A DNA stretch of 64,000 nt, taken from NCBI RefSeq assembly GCF_044003965.1, contig NZ_JBAWKC010000001.1, positions 1,116,001-1,180,000 of the forward strand, written 5' to 3'. The translations under genes were made by a program, and so were the position numbers. The notes beneath the pieces were generated by a model. The model was given only the letters and a program-made list of their open reading frames with translations, made no database searches and was not told where the DNA came from. Shown here one piece after another: positions 43,390-50,579 of the stretch. The DNA is from Yeosuana aquiaggeris. GTDB taxonomy: Bacteria; Bacteroidota; Bacteroidia; Flavobacteriales; Flavobacteriaceae. Every line of letters starts with the position of its first letter. The first letter of the stretch is position 1.

Positions 43390-44435
43390 TGATAGAAGAC
43401 TATATTTCAAACGTGCCAGAAGATGATAATGATGATCTGTATGAACATCATGCATTTACAGTGGATAAAGGCCAATCACCACTTCGTATAGATAAATACT
43501 TAATGAATCGCATTGAAAATGCGACAAGGAACAAAATCCAGGAAGGTGCCAAAAATGGCAGTATTTTTGTAAATGGTGTGCCCGTAAAATCAAATTATAA
43601 GGTAAAGCCTTATGATGTGATTAAAGTGTTGTTTGCCCATCCTCCTTATGAAAATTTGTTGGTTGGAGAAGATATTCCTTTAGATGTTGTTTATGAAGAT
43701 GACACTTTGCTGGTAGTAAATAAACCTGCGGGTATGGTAGTGCATCCTGGGCATGGCAATTATTCAGGCACTTTAATAAATGCCCTTATTTATAGATTTG
43801 ATAATTTACCAAATAACTCCAGTGATCGCCCTGGGCTGGTTCACAGAATTGATAAAGATACCAGTGGACTTTTGGTCATTGCTAAAACAGAGCAGGCCAT
43901 GGCACATTTATCGCTTCAGTTTGCTGAAAAAACCAGCGAACGCGAATATGTGGCTTTAGTCTGGGGAAATGTTGAAAATGAAGAAGGGACCGTAGAAGGT
44001 AATATAGGCAGACACCCTAAAAACAGACTACAAAACACCGTCTATTTTGGAGATGACGCGGATAAAGGGAAACCGGCCATCACACATTATAAGGTCTTAG
44101 AACGGTTGGGTTATGTCACTTTGCTGTCATGTAAGTTAGAAACTGGCAGAACGCATCAAATACGGGTGCACATGAAACATATTGGACATACGCTTTTTAA
44201 TGATGAGCGTTATGGTGGTGAAAAAATATTAAAAGGCACAACGTTTACCAAGTACAAGCAATTTGTAGATAATTGTTTTAAAATATTACCACGCCAAGCG
44301 TTGCATGCTAAAACATTGGGGTTTATCCATCCTAAAACTGGTGAGTTTATGCGTTTTGAATCAGAAATTCCTGAGGATATGCAGCAGTGTATTGAAAAAT
44401 GGCGCTTATATGTAAAACATCAGGATATAGAGTAA
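43389..44435 (+). CDS. rluD: 23S rRNA pseudouridine synthase, RluD-like
   Basis: This 348-residue RluA-family enzyme makes pseudouridine in 23S rRNA. It has an N-terminal S4 RNA-binding domain (RIDKYLMNRIENATRNKIQEG, here cited from about 33-53), VVNKPAGMVVHPG (109-121) and the catalytic motif HRIDKDTSG with Asp155. GRTHQIRVHMKHIGHTL follows. RluD is the closest match by length and context (a pseudouridine synthase after a PASTA gene in flavobacteria), though the exact rRNA site cannot be read. Its ATG overlaps the PASTA gene stop by one base. Confidence 0.9.
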   Translation: MIEDYISNVPEDDNDDLYEHHAFTVDKGQSPLRIDKYLMNRIENATRNKIQEGAKNGSIFVNGVPVKSNYKVKPYDVIKVLFAHPPYENLLVGEDIPLDVVYEDDTLLVVNKPAGMVVHPGHGNYSGTLINALIYRFDNLPNNSSDRPGLVHRIDKDTSGLLVIAKTEQAMAHLSLQFAEKTSEREYVALVWGNVENEEGTVEGNIGRHPKNRLQNTVYFGDDADKGKPAITHYKVLERLGYVTLLSCKLETGRTHQIRVHMKHIGHTLFNDERYGGEKILKGTTFTKYKQFVDNCFKILPRQALHAKTLGFIHPKTGEFMRFESEIPEDMQQCIEKWRLYVKHQDIE

Positions 44436-44456
44436 AAACGCAATTAAATTGCGTTT
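44436..44456. terminator. short hairpin between rluD and the PID-CTERM-like gene
   Basis: AAACGCAAT (44436-44444) and ATTGCGTTT (44448-44456) form a 9-bp stem with a TAA loop between two convergent stops. The T-tract is short, so termination may be weak. Confidence 0.5.
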
Positions 44457-44461
44457 AATTG

Positions 44462-44824
44462 TTAAAGCAAAGAATTATTTTTATTGTTGCGTAATTTTTT
44501 TACTCCAAAAGCAGCAGCACTAATTACTAGGATTCCAAGACCGCCATCTAATGGAATGGAATCTCCATTATTCTGGTTGTTACCACCACCTTCATTATGC
44601 TCATTATTAGCATTATTAGCATTATTAGCATTATTGGCATTATTAGCACCTTCACTTTTTTGATGCTTTTTGTGACGACCATTAAATAAATTATGGAAAA
44701 ATTCTGATACACTATCTGCAAAATTTAATGGAGTAGCCGCATTCATGTCAGTGGAAAACGACAAGGTACATATGATTAATAGTACACTAATAGTTTTAGG
44801 TAAAGATTTTTTGTTTGTTTTCAT
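44462..44824 (-). CDS. secreted protein with ANN repeats and PID-CTERM-like sorting tail
   Basis: This 120-residue protein has a signal peptide (about 1-30), a basic stretch (NGRHKKHQKSEG), five ANN tripeptides (60-74), an Asn/Gly-rich region, and a C-terminal tail PLDGG (91-95), a hydrophobic stretch ILVISAAAFGVKK and basic residues. This tripartite tail is like the PID-CTERM sorting signals of Bacteroidota, with PLDGG for PIDGG, and suggests processing or anchoring at the envelope. The body is low complexity with no enzyme motif. Function unknown. It faces rluD tail to tail. Confidence 0.75.
   Translation of the reverse strand: MKTNKKSLPKTISVLLIICTLSFSTDMNAATPLNFADSVSEFFHNLFNGRHKKHQKSEGANNANNANNANNANNEHNEGGGNNQNNGDSIPLDGGLGILVISAAAFGVKKLRNNKNNSLL
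44602..44646. repeat. 9-base in-frame tandem repeat, five copies
   Basis: Five copies of CATTATTAG run head to tail; the fourth reads CATTATTGG. Each copy encodes Ala-Asn-Asn on the minus strand, so gain or loss of units would keep the reading frame. Confidence 0.9.
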
Positions 44825-45162
44825 TATTTTATAGATTCGTGTTAATAGTCATAACAAAGATTATTAATTATTAACAGGATTAGTTATATAATTACTTGAT
44901 ATGTTTACATAAAACACTGATTTTATTTTCTTATAACCGACCAAAAGCTATTAAATCTGTTTTCATGTTAGTTAGCTTTTTTTTAAGTTAATACTCTTAT
45001 TATTTTGTTATCTAAAATCGGTTTAAAATTAGAAGAAGACGATTTTTAATGAGAAGATACTATCACTTCAATCTATCTAACTATTATAAATAATTGTAAT
45101 GTACATTTTTCAATCTTATGCAGTAATTGTAAATTTGAACTGAAATACAAACTGATGATGTT
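44825..45162. other. gene-free intergenic stretch (338 bases)
   Basis: No convincing open frame or tRNA is seen. The left part is the upstream region of the PID-CTERM-like gene. AAAAGCTA (44943-44950) and TAGCTTTT (44973-44980) can pair across a 22-base loop and are followed by a T-run on the plus strand, which could end an unannotated plus-strand transcript. The right end holds the TAAATTTG element of yaaA. Confidence 0.5.
45130..45137 (+). promoter_or_regulatory. -7 promoter element of yaaA
   Basis: TAAATTTG matches TAnnTTTG, 25 bases before the yaaA ATG. No -33 TTG at the standard spacing. Confidence 0.45.
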
Positions 45163-45921
45163 ATGAAACTTGTTTTATCACCTGCAAAATCGCTGGATTT
45201 TGAAACTAAATTGCCAACCACCCAAGCTACTCAAGCTTTATTTTTAAAAGAGTCAGAGCGCCTTAATAAGCTACTAAAAAAGAAATCGGCAAAAAGTTTG
45301 TCAAAGCTTATGAGCATCTCAGACGCTTTGGGACAACTTAATTATGAGCGCAACCAAGAATGGCAATTGCCTTTTACAAATGAAAATGCACGTCAGGCCA
45401 TTTATGCTTTTAATGGTGATGTTTACAGAGGTTTGGATGCCTATACCATCAAGGAAGATCAATTAGATACCCTTCAAAGTACCGTTAGAATACTTTCGGG
45501 TTTATATGGTGTTTTAAAACCTATGGATTTAATACAGCCGTATCGTTTAGAAATGGGCACAAAAATGCCTGTTGGTAAGCATAAGAACTTATATCAGTAT
45601 TGGAGTAAAGCAGTTACCAAAGCTTTAAATGAAGAACTTCAGGAGGATGAGTTATTTTTAAATCTTGCTAGCAGTGAGTATTTTAAGGTTATTGATACCA
45701 AGTCACTTAAAGTGCCTGTGACTCACATTGAATTTAAAGACTTTAATAAAGGCGAATATAAAATAATTGGCATTTTTGCAAAATTAGCACGCGGACTTAT
45801 GACGCGTCATATAATAGATACCAATGCAAAAACGTTAGATGATATTAAAGGCTTTAATTATGAGGGCTATGGTTTTAGCGAAGCCATGTCAAAAGATAAT
45901 CACTTGGTATTTATAAGGTAA
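45163..45921 (+). CDS. yaaA: peroxide stress protein YaaA
   Basis: This 252-residue protein matches the YaaA/DUF328 family: LVLSPAKSLDFETK at the start, AIYAFNGDVYRGLDA, ILSGLYGVLKPMDLIQPYRLEMG in the middle, and FAKLARGLMTRHIIDTNAKT near the end. In E. coli YaaA limits free iron and DNA damage during hydrogen peroxide stress and is OxyR controlled. Whether that holds here is inferred. Its stop directly abuts the stop of the convergent bTHX gene (TAATTA). Confidence 0.93.
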   Translation: MKLVLSPAKSLDFETKLPTTQATQALFLKESERLNKLLKKKSAKSLSKLMSISDALGQLNYERNQEWQLPFTNENARQAIYAFNGDVYRGLDAYTIKEDQLDTLQSTVRILSGLYGVLKPMDLIQPYRLEMGTKMPVGKHKNLYQYWSKAVTKALNEELQEDELFLNLASSEYFKVIDTKSLKVPVTHIEFKDFNKGEYKIIGIFAKLARGLMTRHIIDTNAKTLDDIKGFNYEGYGFSEAMSKDNHLVFIR

Positions 45922-46056
45922 TTATTTTGCAGTTGCCTTATTGTTGATATCTAATTTATTTTCAACTGAACGTCTTTTTTTTATTCTAGGTCTTCTGGTA
46001 CCAAAAGTACCTCTGTTTATTTTTCCGCGCTTTGTTTTTTTGTCTCCTTTACCCAT
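45922..46056 (-). CDS. 30S ribosomal protein bTHX (44 residues)
   Basis: The minus strand encodes a 44-residue, very basic protein starting MGKGDKKTKRGKINRGTFGT, followed by RRPRIKKRR. This matches the small ribosomal protein THX family found in Bacteroidota and Thermus, which fits into the head of the 30S subunit. The gene is too short for usual length cut-offs. It abuts the yaaA stop with no gap. The sequence match to the family signature (GKGDxxTxRGKxxxGxxG) makes the call firm. Confidence 0.9.
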   Translation of the reverse strand: MGKGDKKTKRGKINRGTFGTRRPRIKKRRSVENKLDINNKATAK

Positions 46057-46269
46057 AATTTAGTGTATTTTGGAAGTAATAAAATACAAAAATTTATAGA
46101 AATAAACAAGTAACTCATTGATTCGTTTTGGTTTTTATACTTTGTCAATTGGAGGTTTGTGTTTTAAAAAACCAAAGGGGGGCGACTAAATATTTTTTTC
46201 AAACCTCGAAATTTATAATAATTTAATATTATTTTAGTTTGAGTATGGATACAACAAAAAAAAGATGCT

Positions 46270-46815
46270 ATGAAAAAATCTATTGATTATTATAAAAAAA
46301 TGACCATTTCAATAGTCCTGTTTTTTATATTTTCATTCCCTTTATTGGCGCAAAATAACAAATCTATTGGTACTTCAAGTGATTTTTGGAATCATGTGCG
46401 CTTTGGCGGTGGTATTGGTTTAAGTTTTGGAGATGGCTTTTTTAGTGGAACACTGGCACCAAGTGCCATTTATCAATTTAATGAGCAAGTGGCTCTAGGC
46501 CTTGGGTTAAGCGGTACTTACAACACCCAGAAAGATTTGTATAAATCATCTATTATTGGAGCTAGTATAGTGGGTTTGGTAAATCCTATAACTGCAATTC
46601 AGCTTTCTGCCGAATTTGAAGAACTTAATGTAAGCAGAAAATGGGATAGCAGAACCGGTTTTGCAGATGAAAATTACTGGTATCCGGCCATATTTTTAGG
46701 AGTGGGATATAACAGCGGACCAGTAACTTTTGGAATTAGATTTGATGTGCTTTATGATAGAAATAAGAGTATTTACTCAGAGGCATGGGTGCCTTTTGTA
46801 AGAGTCTATTTTTAG
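46270..46815 (+). CDS. secreted porin-like beta-barrel protein
   Basis: This 181-residue protein has a signal sequence (about 10-27, ending LLAQ) and a run of amphipathic beta strands with glycine turns (RFGGGIGLSFGDGFF, VALGLGLSGTYN, IFLGVGYNSG, VTFGIRFDVLYD), ending in VRVYF with a terminal aromatic residue as in outer-membrane barrels. Similar flavobacterial proteins carry the inherited name alpha-ketoglutarate decarboxylase, which the sequence does not support. Function unknown. It precedes the uracil-DNA glycosylase-family gene by 53 bases. Confidence 0.78.
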   Translation: MKKSIDYYKKMTISIVLFFIFSFPLLAQNNKSIGTSSDFWNHVRFGGGIGLSFGDGFFSGTLAPSAIYQFNEQVALGLGLSGTYNTQKDLYKSSIIGASIVGLVNPITAIQLSAEFEELNVSRKWDSRTGFADENYWYPAIFLGVGYNSGPVTFGIRFDVLYDRNKSIYSEAWVPFVRVYF

Positions 46816-46868
46816 CTAATGATTACTTTTTGTCTTTTAATTCATTTAATAAATATTTTTTTAAATAC

Positions 46869-47522
46869 GTGTTTAAACACCAGCATCCATATATGCCATT
46901 TATTAAAAAGGATACCACCAAATTAATTGTTGGTACCTTGCCACCTCCTCGTTTTTCAACCGGAGAGCTTTTAGAAAAGGATGTTGATTTTTGTTACGGA
47001 AGTTATTACAATTCATTGTGGTTATTTATTGATAAAATTCATGATTTAAAACTGCGTTTTGATAACTCTCAAGAAGCCATTCAGCAGCGTAAACGATTTT
47101 TAATTAACCGTAAAATTGGTGTTTGCGATATTGTGGAATCTTGTGAAAGAGATAAAATAGATGCCTCAGATTTAGGCATGAAAAATATTGTTTTACGCAA
47201 CTTAGTTGCTTATTTAAGGAAATATCCAAAGGTTGAAACACTCTTGTTTACAGGTGGTAATAGTAAAAATGGGCCGGAATATTTTTTTAGGAAACATCTC
47301 AAGGAACAAGGGTTGAAACTTGAAATGCTGTCTAATGAAATACCGAGAATTCATCGGTTTACTCTTAATGAGCGACAGATCAAAACAGTTTCATTAACGT
47401 CGGCTTCTGGCAGTGCCAACAGAGCTATAGGAAGTATGCCTTTATATCAGCAACTTAAAAGCAGAAATACTAAATTTAATACGTTTGATTTTAGAGTACT
47501 GCAGTATAGAGAGTACTTTTAA
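46869..47522 (+). CDS. uracil-DNA glycosylase-family protein (probable GTG start)
   Basis: The 217-residue protein has LIVGTLPPPRF (an active-site-like GTxPP motif), DFCYGSYYNSLW, IGVCDIVESCERDKIDASDLGMKNI, TLLFTGGNSKNGPEYFFRKHL and VSLTSASGSANRAIG. This order is that of the Bacteroidota uracil-DNA glycosylase family group. The role in repair is inferred from the fold family; no substrate is proven. An ATG at 46785 would overlap the preceding gene and add 28 residues of poor quality. GTG at 46869 gives FKHQHPY at the N-terminus, which fits the family; ATG at 46893 is the other choice. Confidence 0.8.
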   Translation: MFKHQHPYMPFIKKDTTKLIVGTLPPPRFSTGELLEKDVDFCYGSYYNSLWLFIDKIHDLKLRFDNSQEAIQQRKRFLINRKIGVCDIVESCERDKIDASDLGMKNIVLRNLVAYLRKYPKVETLLFTGGNSKNGPEYFFRKHLKEQGLKLEMLSNEIPRIHRFTLNERQIKTVSLTSASGSANRAIGSMPLYQQLKSRNTKFNTFDFRVLQYREYF

Positions 47523-47633
47523 TTTGCCTCCAAATATATTATTAATTCGAAAATTCTCTCTTGATTGTTGCAATCTAGTTCATGATTTTTTTTCACAAAG
47601 CAAAACTTCTACTCAGTATCAAATAAATAAGTG

Positions 47634-47641
47634 TACCTTTG
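47634..47641 (+). promoter_or_regulatory. -7 promoter element of the DEAD-box helicase gene
   Basis: TACCTTTG matches TAnnTTTG, 56 bases before the preferred ATG at 47698. The long leader would suit a cold- or growth-regulated helicase, but no structure was resolved by eye. Confidence 0.4.
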
Positions 47642-47697
47642 CCGCTTAATAAAAGAATGACACTAACAATTAGATGGTCATTTACCAAATAATTTAT

Positions 47698-48978
47698 ATG
47701 TCATTTAACACCTTAGGCTTATCTGAAGCCTTGCTAAAAGCTATTAGCAAAAAGGGCTATACAACGCCTAGTCCTATTCAACAAAAGGCCATTCCACCAA
47801 TTTTAGAAGGAAAAGATATTTTAGCTTCGGCGCAAACAGGAACTGGCAAAACCGCTGGTTTCACTTTACCCTTATTACAGTTATTGTCACAAGGACAAAC
47901 ATTAAGACACAGACCAGTCAGAGCTTTGGTTTTAACGCCAACGCGTGAATTGGCTGCTCAGGTATTTGAAAATGTAAAAGAATACAGTGTGTTCCTTGAT
48001 TTAAAATCAGCTGTTATTTTTGGGGGAGTGAATCAGAATTCACAAGTCAATCAATTACGTCAAGGGGTTGATATTTTAGTAGCAACACCAGGGCGTTTAT
48101 TAGATTTAAATAACCAAGGATTATTATCTCTGACAAAAATAGAAATATTAGTTTTAGATGAAGCCGATCGTATGCTTGACATGGGTTTCTTGCGTGATAT
48201 AGAACGTATTATGAAATTGATGCCATCTAGAAGACAAAACTTGATGTTTTCTGCAACATTTTCACATGATATCAAGAAATTGGCACATGGTATTTTACAC
48301 CATCCGGTTCAGGTAGAAGCCACTCCAGAAAACACTACGGTAGATGCAATTTCTCAGAAAGTATATAGAGTAGCAAAGGGATTAAAAACAGGGTTGATAA
48401 TTAAATTAATTTCTGATGGTAATTGGAAACAGGTTTTAGTGTTTACAAGAACAAAACACGGGGCCAATAAGCTATGTGAAAAAATGGTATCTGCTGGAAT
48501 TACAGCTGCCGCCATTCATGGTAATAAAAGTCAAGGCGCCAGGACGAAGGCTTTGGGAGGTTTTAAAACTGGAAATGTTCGGGTTTTGGTGGCCACAGAT
48601 ATAGCGGCACGTGGATTGGATATTCCGCTATTACCTCATGTTATTAATTTTGAATTACCAAACATTCCTGAAGATTATGTACATAGAATAGGAAGAACGG
48701 GTAGAGCAGGAGCCAGTGGAGAAGCCTTATCTTTAGTAAGTGCTGATGAAACTTCTTTCTTGAGTGATATTGAAAAGCTTGTGGGTTTAAAACTTCCAGT
48801 TGAAATTATTGAAGGCTTTGAACCTGATCCAAATGCCTCTACAGAACCTGAAAAAAAACAGCAAAGACAAGGAAGAAACAGGTCCAGTAATAAGGTGGAT
48901 TCAAGTAATTCTAAAAACAAAAAATCTAGAAAGCCTAAACGTAATAACGAGAGGCGTAGTAATGATAGAAGACATTAA
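47698..48978 (+). CDS. DEAD-box RNA helicase, RhlE-like
   Basis: The 426-residue protein begins MSFNTLGLSEALL and has the Q motif (TPSPIQQKAIP), Walker A SAQTGTGKTAGF, PTRELAAQ, the DEAD box in LVLDEADRMLDMGF, SAT in MFSATFS, and HRIGRTGRAG. The C-terminal tail (about 375-426) is basic and low complexity (Lys/Arg/Asn/Ser), as in RhlE helicases, and probably binds RNA. It likely acts in ribosome assembly or RNA turnover. The ATG eight codons upstream is possible but gives an atypical hydrophobic N-terminus. It is followed 6 bases later by a VF530-family gene. Confidence 0.94.
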   Translation: MSFNTLGLSEALLKAISKKGYTTPSPIQQKAIPPILEGKDILASAQTGTGKTAGFTLPLLQLLSQGQTLRHRPVRALVLTPTRELAAQVFENVKEYSVFLDLKSAVIFGGVNQNSQVNQLRQGVDILVATPGRLLDLNNQGLLSLTKIEILVLDEADRMLDMGFLRDIERIMKLMPSRRQNLMFSATFSHDIKKLAHGILHHPVQVEATPENTTVDAISQKVYRVAKGLKTGLIIKLISDGNWKQVLVFTRTKHGANKLCEKMVSAGITAAAIHGNKSQGARTKALGGFKTGNVRVLVATDIAARGLDIPLLPHVINFELPNIPEDYVHRIGRTGRAGASGEALSLVSADETSFLSDIEKLVGLKLPVEIIEGFEPDPNASTEPEKKQQRQGRNRSSNKVDSSNSKNKKSRKPKRNNERRSNDRRH

Positions 48979-48984
48979 AAAGTT

Positions 48985-49215
48985 ATGGAAACACAGCCAA
49001 ATAATCCACTTCATGGCGTTACATTAGAACAAATAATAAACGATTTGGTGTCTCATTATGGTTGGGAATATATGGGCTACACTATTAAAATAAAATGTTT
49101 TACAACGAATCCTTCTGTAAAATCAAGTTTAACTTTTTTAAGAAAAACACCCTGGGCAAGAGCTAAAGTTGAAAGTATGTACTTAGAGATGCTCAATAAA
49201 CAAAAACGCAAATAA
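48985..49215 (+). CDS. VF530-family (DUF2132) DNA-binding-like protein
   Basis: This 76-residue protein matches the VF530/DUF2132 family: NPLHGVTLEQIINDLVSHYGWEYMG, then CFTTNPSVKSSLTFLRKTPWAR and VESMYL. The family is small, helical and structurally similar to DNA-binding domains; no function is established. It directly follows the DEAD-box helicase gene (6 bases), so they are probably cotranscribed, and ends 5 bases before the convergent PaiB-like stop. Confidence 0.9.
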   Translation: METQPNNPLHGVTLEQIINDLVSHYGWEYMGYTIKIKCFTTNPSVKSSLTFLRKTPWARAKVESMYLEMLNKQKRK

Positions 49216-49220
49216 TTATT

Positions 49221-49817
49221 CTAAAAAACCTTTGTTAAAAAGTCAGCAATGCTTTCTTGATTTGTTTTGATGAGTTCTTCTCTGGCGTTCGCAATATCTT
49301 TTGGTTTTTTATCTTGTGAGAGCTTAAATTTACCTTCCCAATGGGTAATGCTTATTTCAAAGCCTTTTACATAATTTATAGCGCCGTCCATTCTTGGATT
49401 ATCGGGTTCTAACACGTATTTGTGATCGGGCTGTTCTAAAAATTCAGTCATTTTTATCATGCTTTCTTTTATAGCCTCAGAATCATTTATGGACTTGACA
49501 TGGCCTTTTAAATGTACTTTAATGTAATTCCAGGTCGGTAATTGAGTGGTTGTATAAATACTGGGAGAAATATAACACTGAGGTCCTGAAAAAATAACTG
49601 TCACCGGCTGATTGTTTTTAAGCAATTCAGCTTGTGGATTGTATAAATCTATATGCCCAATCAAATTCCCGGTAGTCTCATCATAAATTAAAGGCAGGTG
49701 AGTAATCAAAGGCTCCTTATTTTTAACAGAAATTAAGGTGGCTAACGGGTAGGTTTTAATAACCTCTATCATGTGGTTGATATTGTGGTCTTGATGATGT
49801 TTTGGTGGATAATTCAA
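49221..49817 (-). CDS. FMN-binding PaiB-family protein (TTG start)
   Basis: This 198-residue protein belongs to the PaiB/FMN-binding negative transcriptional regulator family: NYPPKHHQDHN at the N-terminus, TYPLATLISV, THLPLIYDE, GHIDLYNPQ, VIFSGPQCYISPSIY and PTWNYIKVHLKG. The fold is the flavin-binding split barrel; whether it regulates transcription is doubtful, since it lacks a DNA-binding domain. The start is TTG, because the family's opening Y-x-P-x-H motif lies directly after it and no ATG or GTG occurs before the upstream stop. Confidence 0.9.
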   Translation of the reverse strand: MNYPPKHHQDHNINHMIEVIKTYPLATLISVKNKEPLITHLPLIYDETTGNLIGHIDLYNPQAELLKNNQPVTVIFSGPQCYISPSIYTTTQLPTWNYIKVHLKGHVKSINDSEAIKESMIKMTEFLEQPDHKYVLEPDNPRMDGAINYVKGFEISITHWEGKFKLSQDKKPKDIANAREELIKTNQESIADFLTKVF

Positions 49818-49880
49818 GTACTTAAATATTTTAAATTAGGGATTGTTGATTTATAAATTTACAATATTTATCTTTATCAA

Positions 49881-50579
49881 ATGCAAGAAAAACCAACCTC
49901 GTTTTCTATTAAAAACTGGTCTCAAGATGATCAGCCAAGAGAGAAATTATTAAATAAAGGTAAAGCGGCATTAAGCGATGCAGAACTGGTTGCCATTTTA
50001 ATTGGTTCAGGGAATAGAGAAGAAAGCGCGGTTGATTTATCAAAGCGGATATTAGCGGGTGTGGAGAACAATTTGAGTGATTTAGGGAAGTTGTCAATCA
50101 AACAATTGATGCATTTTAAGGGTATTGGTGAAGCTAAGGCCATCACTATTATGGCTGCTTTAGAATTAGGAAGAAGACGCAGAAGTGAAGATGCTTTGGA
50201 AAAAAAGAAAATTATTTCAAGTGCCTCTGCTTTTGAATTGATGCAGCCCATTATAGGTGATCTACATCATGAAGAATTTTGGATTATTTATTTAAATAAT
50301 TCTAATAAAGTGATTCAAAAAAACCAGTTGAGCAAAGGCGGAATTACAGGGACCCTGGTTGATGTCAGACTGGTGCTCAAGAATGCCCTTGAGGTTGGAG
50401 CAACAGGAATTATTCTTGCTCATAATCATCCGTCGGGAAACTTACAGCCAAGTGAAGCTGATAAACAATTAACTCATAAACTTAAACTGGCTTCAGAAAG
50501 TTTAGATATAAAAGTGCTGGACCATGTAATTGTAACTGAAAAGGCATACTTTAGTTTTGCCGATGAAAACCTGTTGTAA
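49881..50579 (+). CDS. radC: RadC-family JAB-domain protein
   Basis: The 232-residue protein has an N-terminal helix-hairpin-helix-like region (KGIGEAKAITIMAALELGRR) and a C-terminal JAB/MPN domain with the metal motif HNHPSGNLQPSEAD. RadC was named a DNA repair protein, but that role is disputed. The JAMM motif is complete, so metal-dependent hydrolase activity is possible. The gene starts a plus-strand run radC, deacetylase, YjjG-like, secreted protein, with the next start overlapping its stop by one base. Confidence 0.93.
   Translation: MQEKPTSFSIKNWSQDDQPREKLLNKGKAALSDAELVAILIGSGNREESAVDLSKRILAGVENNLSDLGKLSIKQLMHFKGIGEAKAITIMAALELGRRRRSEDALEKKKIISSASAFELMQPIIGDLHHEEFWIIYLNNSNKVIQKNQLSKGGITGTLVDVRLVLKNALEVGATGIILAHNHPSGNLQPSEADKQLTHKLKLASESLDIKVLDHVIVTEKAYFSFADENLL

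Noticed and set aside
44602..44646. Possible CRISPR-like repeat array
   Set aside because: The units are 9 bases, directly adjacent without spacers, and code for ANN inside a real gene.
46270..46815. Annotation as alpha-ketoglutarate decarboxylase
   Set aside because: The protein is a small secreted beta-barrel-like protein with no thiamine-diphosphate enzyme motif; the name is a carried-over error in the family.
46785..46868. Longer N-terminus for the glycosylase-family protein
   Set aside because: It overlaps the preceding gene and encodes a Phe/Asn-rich stretch not expected in the family; GTG at 46869 fits better.
49881..50579. radC as a sign of a mobile island
   Set aside because: radC-like genes can mark mobile elements, but here it is in an operon with housekeeping-type genes and no integrase, repeats or composition change are seen.
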